Positions 1 through 6,834 of a stretch of DNA of 64,000 nucleotides are shown here, in pieces. The stretch comes from CAZHYV01 sp964537055 (GTDB lineage Bacteria > Myxococcota_A > Polyangia > Palsa-1104 > JAEUJZ01). Both the position numbers and the translations under genes were made by a program. How positions within the stretch are numbered: position 1 is the stretch's first letter; each line of letters begins with the position of its first letter. The stretch spans positions 1 to 64,000 of the forward strand of contig CAZHYV010000006.1 of the NCBI GenBank assembly GCA_964537055.1. Reading direction: 5' to 3'. The notes beneath the pieces were generated by a model, which did not search any database, was not told the DNA's origin, and saw nothing but the letters and a program-made list of their open reading frames with translations.

Positions 1-15
1 GCCTTATCAGGGCTG
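1..15 (-). repeat. Partial copy of tRNA-Ile(GAT) anticodon arm, putative attachment-site half
   Basis: These 15 bases (GCCTTATCAGGGCTG) are identical to 2068-2082 inside the intact tRNA-Ile gene and in the same orientation. Identity stops at base 16. The matching part is the anticodon stem-loop, and the rest of the 3' half of the tRNA would lie to the left, outside the window. This is the pattern expected when an element integrates into a tRNA gene and leaves the original 3' end at its far side. The function is inferred; the identity is seen. Confidence 0.55.
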
Positions 16-43
16 AAGCCTCAGTCGAGAAGGGTAGGCGAAA

Positions 44-96
44 CGTTCCCCTTATGGCAAGAACCCCTGCTGATTCGCTTATTTGCCAGGGGAACG
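44..96. repeat. Imperfect inverted repeat with CGTTCCCC arms, left island end
   Basis: CGTTCCCC at 44-51 and its inverse GGGGAACG at 89-96 are the outer parts of an imperfect inverted repeat. The inner parts also match loosely (TTATGGCAAG against TTGCC and CTTATT). The same octamer occurs twice near the other end of the putative island at 1962-1969 and 1973-1980. Repeats of this kind can be recombinase arm sites, which is inference here. Confidence 0.4.
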
Positions 97-188
97 GTTG
101 AGTGGAACCTACAAGATAGCCTGTGGAAAGAAAGTCAGAAATAGGATCGATAGGGAAAAAAATGATTCCTGTCGGCGTTTGTGAAAAA

Positions 189-960
189 CTATCTTTTCTG
201 CATGAATAAAGAATAGGTATTTGGAAATCGTCTCCGTTCTTCTTCTGACAGATGAGGAAACTCTTCCCAATAAGGATCTGGATGCTCCTGAAATCGGGTT
301 AAGAGAAGACCATTATCTAAAAGTGCATTCATCACATCACTAATAGGCCAGGCTCTTTCATATTTCTCAGCCAGCATTTCTACAGGTATCCCTACATCCC
401 CAACGTATTTTGGTGTCCACCCTTTGCTCATATAAACTTTTTTAGAAAAATACCCTTCAAACTCAGGATCAAGGCAGAGCTCTTTTGCCCGGGTATCAAA
501 AAATAGGTAACCGGATGGCCTTCATACATATAAAAAATACCACCTGGTTTTAAGAGTCGTGGAACCGTTTGTGCCCAGCGATTGAGGTCATGTATCCAAA
601 TGATTGCGCCTCGTCCTGTATAAACAAGGTCAGCGGTTCCGTTCATCTCTTCAGATAGCTCTAATATATCGCTGCGGACCCACCTTGCATTGGCTCCAAG
701 CTGATTGGAAATGTTCTGCGCTATTTGGATCATCTCTTCACTAATATCGACCCCCACCACCTCAGAGGCGCCGAGATTCAATAAGGAAAGAGTATCTTCA
801 CCCGCCGCGCATTGTAGGTGAATTGCAGTCTTGCCCAATCCTTTAGATTTCTGAGGAAAGGATATTCTGGTGCGCACATGCTAATACCACCGTTTCGAAG
901 AAAGGAAACGATACGGTTTGCGTCTTTTCGATAAGCAATAGCAGCCTGATTCCAAGCATG
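189..960 (-). pseudogene. Frameshifted, 5'-truncated class I SAM-dependent methyltransferase
   Basis: Three reading frames on the minus strand together spell one methyltransferase. The N-terminal part (from HAWNQAA near 960) reads to about 840, the SAM-binding middle (AIHLQCAAGEDTLSL, then VVGVDIS) from about 840 to 500, and the C-terminal part (ending YWEEFPHLSEEERRR) from about 500 to 189. The first frameshift lies near 836-842, where the frame switches from NLKDWA to KTAIHLQC. The second lies in an A6 run at 498-503. The homology ends where the divergent Fic gene begins and no start codon precedes HAWNQ, so the 5' end is also lost. It resembles the family of small methyltransferases that carry the motif VYTGRGA. 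The enzyme is almost certainly dead. One frameshift could be a sequencing error, but two plus a missing start argue for real decay. Confidence 0.85.
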
Positions 961-1935
961 ACGATTTTTTGTATAAAAGGAAAACAACAACTTTGGGAAC
1001 AAAGAAAGCCAGAGATGTTGGCTGTGCTTAGGGAGGCAGCCATGATCCAAAGTGTGGAATCGTCTAATCGTATCGAAGGGGTCGAGGTTGAACCAGAGCG
1101 CCTGAAGCCGCTTGTTTTGGGGAGTGCGAAACCGTACAGTCGTCCTGAAGAAGAGATTCTTGGATACCGTCGCTCACTTGAGCTAATTCATAAAAAAAAT
1201 CTAGATCTGGATATAACACCTACAACTCTTGCGGCACTTCATGAGCTTGCTCAAGAAGGTGCGGGGGATGCGGGGCAGTGGAAGAGGAAAAATAATAAGA
1301 TCCTCGAATTCGATTTGCAAGGACAACGAAGAGTTCGGTTTGTTCCTGTGGATGCCACCCAAACCCCTCATTACATCATTCAGTTATGTCTTGCCTACCA
1401 AGAAGAAATCAATCGTGACCGCTTACCACCTTTAATTATTTGTGCGCTTTTTATTTTAGATTTTTTATGTATTCATCCATTTCGGGACGGAAATGGACGT
1501 GTTTCTCGACTATTAACGCTATTGCTTCTTTATCAACAAGGGATTCATGTGGGAAGGTATATTAGCCTGGAGCGAATGATCGAAGAGAATAAAGCAGACT
1601 ATTACTTGGCTCTGAAGCAATCCTCAGTAGGATGGCATGAGAAGAAACATGATCCCTTGCCATGGATAAATTTTTTCTTGTCAACTGTAAGGCAGGCTTA
1701 TAAACAGCTGGCTCAAAAAGTAGAAATGAACCAAGATCGTTCTCAAGGAGGGAAAGCCGAACTTGTCGAGAAAATTGCACTCAACCAAATAGGTAGCTTT
1801 GCATTGCGTGATCTGCAGCTTCAGTGTCCAAACATAAGTTCTCAGCTTATTAAAAAGGTCTTAAGTGATTTGAAAAAGCGAGGTCTATTGGTGCTCGTTG
1901 GGAGAGGCCGTGGGGCTCGATGGAAAAGAGGATGA
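958..1935 (+). CDS. Fic family protein (probable AMPylase) with C-terminal winged-helix domain
   Basis: The 325-residue protein carries the Fic core motif HPFRDGNGRVSR at about residues 175-186, which binds the nucleotide and supplies the catalytic histidine. The N-terminal SSNRIEG fits the class II inhibitory motif (S/T)xxxE(G/N), so activity should be autoinhibited. The C-terminal ~70 residues look like a winged helix, as in many Fic proteins that act on a target or on their own expression. Relatives usually have some 30 more residues before the GKQQLW segment, so the N-terminus seems shortened. The ATG at 958 lies opposite a His codon of the methyltransferase remnant, and no ribosome-binding site precedes it. 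The frame is intact but expression is doubtful. The target protein is unknown. Confidence 0.85.
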   Translation: MTIFCIKGKQQLWEQRKPEMLAVLREAAMIQSVESSNRIEGVEVEPERLKPLVLGSAKPYSRPEEEILGYRRSLELIHKKNLDLDITPTTLAALHELAQEGAGDAGQWKRKNNKILEFDLQGQRRVRFVPVDATQTPHYIIQLCLAYQEEINRDRLPPLIICALFILDFLCIHPFRDGNGRVSRLLTLLLLYQQGIHVGRYISLERMIEENKADYYLALKQSSVGWHEKKHDPLPWINFFLSTVRQAYKQLAQKVEMNQDRSQGGKAELVEKIALNQIGSFALRDLQLQCPNISSQLIKKVLSDLKKRGLLVLVGRGRGARWKRG

Positions 1936-1961
1936 GAGGGGCAGAAGCAGCATAGTTGAAT

Positions 1962-1980
1962 CGTTCCCCAATCGTTCCCC
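1962..1980 (+). repeat. Two CGTTCCCC direct repeats, right island end
   Basis: CGTTCCCC occurs at 1962-1969 and again at 1973-1980, an 11-base period, about 55 bases from the 3' end of tRNA-Ile. The octamer also stands near the left end of the putative island. The sequence following the second copy (TCGCCAGG) resembles the inverted left copy (TTGCCAGG). A role as recombinase or excisionase binding sites is inferred. Confidence 0.4.
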
Positions 1981-2035
1981 TCGCCAGGGAGGGTGCTTAT
2001 ATAAGTTTGTAAGTGGCTAAAATTACTGATAAAAA

Positions 2036-2109
2036 TGGGTGTACCTGGACTCGAACCAGGGACCTCAGCCTTATCAGGGCTGCGCTCTAACCAGCTGAGC
2101 TATACACCC
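2036..2109 (-). tRNA. tRNA-Ile (anticodon GAT)
   Basis: The minus strand folds as a standard 74-nt cloverleaf. The acceptor stem is GGGTGTA with TACACCC plus discriminator A. The D arm is GCTC/GAGC. The anticodon stem CAGCC/GGCTG closes the loop CTGATAA with anticodon GAT. The T arm is CCTGG/CCAGG with loop TTCGAGT. CCA is not encoded. A good promoter stands just upstream. Bases 2068-2082 are duplicated at the left window edge, which marks this gene as a probable integration site. Confidence 0.97.
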
Positions 2110-2124
2110 AAAGCAGAAGATGGT

Positions 2125-2153
2125 CTTTTAGCACGAACCTATATCGGTGTCAA
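2125..2153 (-). promoter_or_regulatory. Sigma-70-type promoter for tRNA-Ile
   Basis: On the minus strand TTGACA (2153-2148) is followed after exactly 17 bases by TAAAAG (2130-2125), leaving about 15 bases to the first tRNA base. The -35 is perfect and the -10 is moderate. The rest of the 2110-2350 interval holds nothing else I can support. Confidence 0.6.
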
Positions 2154-2350
2154 AAGGATCGTAGCGTTTGCTTTAAATTTTTTGTGACTTTCATGATCTA
2201 CAGGTTTGTTCATTGGAGAAGGGGGTGCTAGGTTGTTTAGGAAAGTGGCTCTATGTGGGTTTGTTCAAGAGGGTGGACCCCTAAATCCGTAAGGCAGGTT
2301 TCTGAATCTACCGATCGATGTCGCAGAACCCACTAGATGAAGGGTCATCT

Positions 2351-2746
2351 TTACCCCGAAAATGCATTACGGAAGAGCGCAATTTCCTGGTCGGGTCCGT
2401 CGATCGTGACTACATCAAAACGGCAGGCGTGGGTTCTTTTCCAAACGTAGGTGAGGAAGTGCTCAGCCGTACGAAGAATTCGGAGCTTCTTTTTATCTGA
2501 AATCGTCTCAATTGCACTTCCAAAAACAGCTTGGCTTCTCGAGCGTACCTCGATAAAGCATAAGACCTCTCCCTCCTTTGCAATGAGGTCAATTTCCCCT
2601 TGACGAATTCGATAATTGCGATGAAGAAGATGGAACCCTTTTTGGGACAAAAATGCTATGGCTTGTTCCTCTGCCGTCCTGCCAGCTTCCGTGCGAGTTT
2701 TTGTAGATTTAACAGAAGATAGAAGCTTTGAAGGAGGACACTGCAA
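2351..2746 (-). CDS. yraN: YraN family (UPF0102) endonuclease-fold protein
   Basis: The 131-residue protein has the core of the YraN/UPF0102 family: GEIDLIAKEGEVLCFIEVRSR at about residues 50-70 (GEIDLIA followed by FIEVRSR). This is the D-ExK-like arrangement of restriction-endonuclease-fold nucleases, with Arg in place of the usual Lys after the Val. The biological role of the family is not established. It begins 33 bases after rplS and is the last gene of the rpsP operon. In many bacteria rnhB lies between rplS and yraN; it is absent here. The first ~18 residues before TEAGRTAEEQA are unusual and the true start may be internal. Confidence 0.85.
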   Translation of the reverse strand: MQCPPSKLLSSVKSTKTRTEAGRTAEEQAIAFLSQKGFHLLHRNYRIRQGEIDLIAKEGEVLCFIEVRSRSQAVFGSAIETISDKKKLRILRTAEHFLTYVWKRTHACRFDVVTIDGPDQEIALFRNAFSG

Positions 2747-2779
2747 AACAGCCTCTAACGAAAGAAGTTATAGCAAAGC

Positions 2780-3175
2780 TTACGAGGAGGAATTTGCAGC
2801 AGTGCTGCTAGGACGGTTCTCAGAAGCGCTGCGAATACGAGCAGCTTTTCCAGAGAGGTTTCTTAAGTAATAGAGACGGGCTCTGCGTACAGAACCTCGG
2901 GCGATCACCTCAACGCGCTCAACGCTAGGTGAGTGAACTGGGAATGTACGCTCGACCCCTACGTTATAGCTAATTTTTCGAACGGTAAACGATTCACGTG
3001 AGCCCGTGTGTTGTTTACGAAGGACAACTCCCTCGAATGCCTGGGAACGTTCTTTATCTCCTTCTTTGATACGGACCCATACGCGAATGGTATCGCCGGT
3101 ACGGAAAGAGGGGAGGGCATCTTTACGAAACTGTGCCTGTTCGATTTTTTGAATTAAGGGGACAACATCACTCAT
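2780..3175 (-). CDS. rplS: 50S ribosomal protein L19
   Basis: The 131-residue product matches L19. It opens with the N-terminal helix IQKIEQAQFRKDALPSF, continues with GDTIRVWVRIKEGDKER, and has the conserved VRRARLYYLR near the end. L19 sits at the interface of the ribosomal subunits. The open frame extends 18 residues further upstream, but the ATG at 3175 is preceded by AAGGA at good spacing and begins at the family's usual N-terminus (MSDVVPLI), so I chose it. The C-terminal tail SSSTAANSSS-like stretch is an extension. It lies in the rpsP-rimM-trmD-rplS-yraN operon, with a 142-base gap after trmD. Confidence 0.97.
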   Translation of the reverse strand: MSDVVPLIQKIEQAQFRKDALPSFRTGDTIRVWVRIKEGDKERSQAFEGVVLRKQHTGSRESFTVRKISYNVGVERTFPVHSPSVERVEVIARGSVRRARLYYLRNLSGKAARIRSASENRPSSTAANSSS

Positions 3176-3317
3176 AACCGTTCCTTCGTAGCACAAAACG
3201 GTCTTTGAAGGCAAGATTAGAAATGACAAATATAAAAATTATGTCGTGAATGCCCTACCCATTTCATTACATTCTTGTAATGAAGAGCTATCGACCACGG
3301 AAAGATCTAGCCAGAAA

Positions 3318-4052
3318 TTATTCTGTCTTACTGAGGCTTACCTCCAAGAGAACAGCCTTATCCTCCTCCGTGAGCTCTGCTTTCTCAATAAGATCAGGCC
3401 TCCGTAGTTTTGTTCTACGTAGGGATTCCTTCCTGCGCCACCTGCGAATGCTCTCATGATCGCCTGAAAGAAGCACTTCAGGCACGTCTTTTCCGCGGAA
3501 ACTTCGAGGTCGGGTATATTGCGGATACTCTAAAAGACCATCCTCAAAAGAATCTGCCGCTGCTGAAGCTGAATTATGCAGGACGCCCTCTTTAAGCCGT
3601 GCTATCCCATCGATAAGGACCAAAGCTGCCAGTTCACCACCGCTGAGGACAAAATCTCCTAAGGAAATTTCCTCGTCGATATATTCAGAAACCCGTTCAT
3701 CAATGCCCTCATACCTCCCGCAGACCAAAACCAAATGGTCTTTAGTAGATAAGGATTTGACCTTTTTTTGTGTTAGTAAAGACCCCGCAGGGGTAAACAT
3801 GATTCTATGTCCCGGGCCGAAGGAAGATTCAATCGATTCGAGGGCAAGCACTAAGGGTTCTGGACTCATGACCATGCCAAAGCCGCCACCATAAGGTGCA
3901 TCATCGACGCTATGGTGTTTGCTCTTGCTAAAAATACGAGGATTCTGAGGAAAGACGCTGATGGCTCTTTGCAAGAGTGCGCGTTTGGTCATACCGACTT
4001 CCAGGGTAGGTAGAAACATCTCTGGAAAGAGCGTAATGACGTCAATCCTCAT
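3318..4052 (-). CDS. trmD: tRNA (guanine-N1-)-methyltransferase
   Basis: TrmD methylates G37 next to the anticodon of several tRNAs using SAM and so prevents +1 frameshifting. The 244-residue protein starts with the typical MRIDVITLFPEMF. It has the trefoil-knot SAM site as LVCGRYEGIDERV and EISLGDFVLSGGELA at about residues 110-145, and the usual tandem RRKESLRRT near the C-terminus. Its start overlaps the end of rimM by 11 bases, so translation is probably coupled. Length and motifs are normal. Confidence 0.97.
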   Translation of the reverse strand: MRIDVITLFPEMFLPTLEVGMTKRALLQRAISVFPQNPRIFSKSKHHSVDDAPYGGGFGMVMSPEPLVLALESIESSFGPGHRIMFTPAGSLLTQKKVKSLSTKDHLVLVCGRYEGIDERVSEYIDEEISLGDFVLSGGELAALVLIDGIARLKEGVLHNSASAAADSFEDGLLEYPQYTRPRSFRGKDVPEVLLSGDHESIRRWRRKESLRRTKLRRPDLIEKAELTEEDKAVLLEVSLSKTE

Positions 4053-4650
4053 GGTCAGCTTGGGTAGAGACTCTCTCCGATAGATTTTGGGAAGAATCTG
4101 GGTTTATGGAGGATTCGTTAATTTCAAGTAATCCTTCGGGCGGATCGATCAGGATTGATCGTGCCTTCTTCTGGATTTGGGTCACAATCGTGGAGACAAG
4201 CGGGATCAAAACCAAGGATGATGAAGGCCTACGGACTTCTAAAAGATCCTGTCCTCCATAGGAGGGCACAGCGGTCACCACTCCGATTTTTTGGGTTCCC
4301 TGAATGACTTCATATCCGATTAAATCAGATAGATAGACTTCATCTTCAGGAAGTTTAGGTATCTGTTCTCGGTGAAGCAGAAGTTCTTGGTTCTGAAGTT
4401 GCTCTGCCTCTTCTCGTCGAGAAATTTCCTCTAGCAGAATGAGCCAAACTCCTGTATCTAACTCATGGAAGTGGAGTAATTTGTATTTCTTTGGAGGAAG
4501 CTTATCATCTTGAAGATAAAGCTGATCATTCTCCAAAAGAGCTTGAGACTGAGGATCATAAAGCTTTACACGAAGCCAGCCCTTTAGGCCATGAGGTCTT
4601 AATACTTTACCAATGGCAAGGAATGAAGCCGGAGTTATTTTTGTAGACAT
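4042..4650 (-). CDS. rimM: 16S rRNA processing protein RimM
   Basis: RimM binds S19 and helps mature the head of the 30S subunit. The 202-residue protein has the N-terminal barrel signature IGKVLRPHGLKGWLRV at about residues 13-28, and the PRC-barrel part with VYLSDLIGYEV and YGGQDLLEVRR at about 105-150. The final ~25 residues (NPDSSQNLSERV) form a polar tail beyond the usual length. It lies 25 bases after rpsP and overlaps trmD by 11 bases. Confidence 0.95.
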   Translation of the reverse strand: MSTKITPASFLAIGKVLRPHGLKGWLRVKLYDPQSQALLENDQLYLQDDKLPPKKYKLLHFHELDTGVWLILLEEISRREEAEQLQNQELLLHREQIPKLPEDEVYLSDLIGYEVIQGTQKIGVVTAVPSYGGQDLLEVRRPSSSLVLIPLVSTIVTQIQKKARSILIDPPEGLLEINESSINPDSSQNLSERVSTQADHED

Positions 4651-4675
4651 TCGTAAAGGGTGTGTCTAAAAAATT

Positions 4676-4933
4676 TTACGAGCTGGGAGAGGCTTCTGAT
4701 TTCACTCGTCGGATCAAATGAGATACTGTATCTGTTGGTTGAGCTCCTTGTCCTAGCCAATAGTCTAAACGCTCTGCTTGAAAGCGGACTTCTGCTGGAT
4801 TTCGAGTAGGATCGTAGATACCAATATGCTCGATAAATTTTCCATCACGTGGACTTTTTGAATTTGCAACGACCACACGGTAAAAAGGATTTTTTTTGGC
4901 GCCTGCACGGGCAAGACGTAATTTGATTGCCAT
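4676..4933 (-). CDS. rpsP: 30S ribosomal protein S16
   Basis: The 85-residue product matches S16: MAIKLRLARAGAKKNPFYRVV, FIEHIGIYDP and the WLGQGAQPTDTV segment. The open frame runs 17 residues further upstream (MFCLQHNLF), but the family always starts MxxKIRLxR, so I used the ATG at 4933. It is the first gene of the translation operon and has a promoter 60-90 bases upstream on the same strand. Confidence 0.96.
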   Translation of the reverse strand: MAIKLRLARAGAKKNPFYRVVVANSKSPRDGKFIEHIGIYDPTRNPAEVRFQAERLDYWLGQGAQPTDTVSHLIRRVKSEASPSS

Positions 4934-4993
4934 CTGTATGTTTATTCCTATGCGTTGAAAAAGGTTGTGCTGTAAGCAAAACAACCAGCGTTT

Positions 4994-5021
4994 AGTTTAC
5001 TTATTCGTAGATGCAAGTCAA
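4994..5021 (-). promoter_or_regulatory. Sigma-70-type promoter of the rpsP operon
   Basis: On the minus strand TTGACT (5021-5016) is separated by 16 bases from TAAACT (4999-4994). It stands about 60 bases upstream of the rpsP start and no other gene intervenes. It would serve rpsP-rimM-trmD-rplS-yraN. Confidence 0.55.
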
Positions 5022-5130
5022 GGCTTCTCATGAAGAGTTTTCTAACATTCCCTCAGTCAAAAAGTTTTGCAAAGCCTGCTAGCCCTCTTTAGCTGAAGGT
5101 ATCTTTTGGAAAAACCCCACCTGAAGCGGA

Positions 5131-6108
5131 CTATTTCTTTTTCTTTGGTTTCCGAATTGGCTTTTTTGGAACTACGGGTTTCTGATCCTGTCCCGTAGGT
5201 GCAGGTCTGGTTGTTGCGTCCGTCGTAGTTACACCTGATTGTGCTGCACTGACGGTACCTGTTGGGGTTGATGAAGAGGTTGCACTTGGATTCGTTCCCG
5301 CTGGGGTGGTTGCCGCTGCAGGGCCCCCTGCTGTAGGTGAGCCTGCGGGCGGATTCACTGTCGCCGTGGAAGTTTGTGGGGGAGCTGGAAGAGGTTCCAC
5401 CATCGCCGAGAAGTAAGCACTAAGGATTTTATCCCGCTTTGATGAATAGATAAGAGCCAGGACATAGTATTTTGATCCTGACTGCCGAACAATCACGTCG
5501 GAAGGACGATCTTGGGCAGAGGGCAAGGGGAAATAAACCCAATCTGTACACGATTGAGGAGGGGTAGGGGGTAGGTACTGAGTCTCTAGCTTTTTGCTAA
5601 GTATATCTTGGATTGTTACCGCTGTAGGATCGTTTGTAGAGAGACCATACTGTAGGTAATTCTTCATCGCTTTGTTCTCATCCTGATCTAAGGCTCGAAC
5701 ATCCGTAAGTGCCAGGGTGAGAGGCTGATCTTTCTTCTTTTCAACGACCAAAATTAGATAGTCTTGGTCATCGTCTGGAATCATGGGCTGACCCTCGATA
5801 GGTACAGCAACTTCTGTGCCTATTACAAAATACTGTTCTTTCGAAGAGAATACAGGAGTTTTTCCTTTGAGAAATTCTTGAAAATCGAGGCAGGTACGAG
5901 AAGCAGAGTTACTACAGAGAGACTTTTGGACCGTGGCAAAGAGATTTGGTTGGGCTTTGCAAGCCTCTCCGGGAGGGAGAGTAATGACAACATCATCGTT
6001 CTTTTGAACCTCAGGATCTTTCTTTGTATCCTTTTTACATGCAGGAGTTAGGATAGAAAGAAGACCTACAGAGAATGTTACCATTGAATAAAAGCAAAAC
6101 CTTTTCAT
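5131..6108 (-). CDS. Putative lipoprotein with Pro/Thr/Ala-rich tail
   Basis: I do not recognise a family. The 325-residue protein starts with a signal peptide and a possible lipobox (LTPAC, Cys about residue 24), followed by a Lys/Asp-rich stretch. Residues 25-240 look globular, with cysteines in NLFATVQKSLCSN and SCTDWVYF. Residues ~240-310 are low complexity (Pro, Ala, Thr, Ser), and the last ~15 residues are strongly basic (KPIRKPKKKK). Such a tail could cross or bind the cell wall. It is separated from the rpsP promoter by about 110 bases and is probably transcribed alone. Confidence 0.75.
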   Translation of the reverse strand: MKRFCFYSMVTFSVGLLSILTPACKKDTKKDPEVQKNDDVVITLPPGEACKAQPNLFATVQKSLCSNSASRTCLDFQEFLKGKTPVFSSKEQYFVIGTEVAVPIEGQPMIPDDDQDYLILVVEKKKDQPLTLALTDVRALDQDENKAMKNYLQYGLSTNDPTAVTIQDILSKKLETQYLPPTPPQSCTDWVYFPLPSAQDRPSDVIVRQSGSKYYVLALIYSSKRDKILSAYFSAMVEPLPAPPQTSTATVNPPAGSPTAGGPAAATTPAGTNPSATSSSTPTGTVSAAQSGVTTTDATTRPAPTGQDQKPVVPKKPIRKPKKKK

Positions 6109-6213
6109 AATTCCTCCTTTACGATGACCTTAAAACGGAGCCATTTGTAACCCAGAATAGGGAGATTGCCAATAATTTATATTCATTCTTCTCTGTTCTA
6201 CATAGATCTTGTT

Positions 6214-6834
6214 TTAAATCTGAAACTGAAGATCTGTATAGAAGCGAAGGGAACTCATACCAAGAGCTTGATGTCTAAAAAATAAGGGAATGAGAATGAT
6301 CATACAGCCAGAAACGTAGGAGTACCACCGAATCTGGTTGAGATCGTTTTTACGCTGGGAGAAGGCTTCCCCTTCTATAAAAGAGTCCCAGGGAAAACAC
6401 AGGACAATTACGTCAATCAGGGACTTTTTAACCATGGCCAAGAGGAGTCTGCATGCCTCTTGAAAAGAGTTTGCTTGGGAATAAAGAAGCTCATCTCGAT
6501 TGACAAAAAGTTGGTCTGTCTCAATGTGTTTAAGGCAGCTGCTAAGATCAATCCACGCACAGGTAAAAAATTGTATTTGCGCTGCTCGAATCCAACGAAG
6601 ACCGGCGTGTATCGCTGCGTCTTCGTCGAAGCTATAAAGTGCAATCATATTGCGAAGAGGGAGAGCGGTATAGCCAAGAGAAGCGGGTAAGAAAGAAAGA
6701 TTGATTTCGGCCGGCCGTGTTGGCTCTCCGTTCGATCTGCTGGACTGGCTCCCCGTTAAACTCATTCTTCCTTCGAGGGTAAAGAAGAAATTTTTTATCG
6801 TCACCCAAAAACGGACAAACATGGACGTTATCAT
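6214..6834 (-). CDS. Unknown protein coupled to comM, distantly RecA/ImuA-like?
   Basis: The ATG at 6834 overlaps the comM stop codon as ATGA, so the two genes are translationally coupled. The 206-residue protein has no clear family. Its middle has an order of motifs that recalls ImuA/RecA-like proteins: a small N-terminal strand, FTCAWIDL, then LFVN at the end of the next strand, then EACRLLLAMVKKSLIDVIVLCFP. I see no Walker A, so it would not bind ATP in the usual way. The last 60 residues include a hydrophobic stretch (GCMIILIPLFF). The family is a guess; the existence of the gene rests on the coupling and the long open frame. Confidence 0.6.
   Translation of the reverse strand: MITSMFVRFWVTIKNFFFTLEGRMSLTGSQSSRSNGEPTRPAEINLSFLPASLGYTALPLRNMIALYSFDEDAAIHAGLRWIRAAQIQFFTCAWIDLSSCLKHIETDQLFVNRDELLYSQANSFQEACRLLLAMVKKSLIDVIVLCFPWDSFIEGEAFSQRKNDLNQIRWYSYVSGCMIILIPLFFRHQALGMSSLRFYTDLQFQI

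Larger units (their letters stand above)
16..2035. mobile_element. Putative decayed tRNA-Ile-associated genomic island
   Basis: The segment lies between the partial tRNA-Ile repeat at the window edge and the 3' end of the intact tRNA-Ile gene. It carries a broken methyltransferase gene and a Fic gene, and has CGTTCCCC-type repeats near both ends. No integrase, transposase or relaxase is visible, so if it is an island it is a remnant that can no longer move by itself. The first 188 bases hold no gene. Confidence is limited because the left repeat is cut by the window start. Confidence 0.4.

Noticed and set aside
2318..2500. 60-codon plus-strand frame antisense to yraN
   Set aside because: It is mostly a shadow of yraN.
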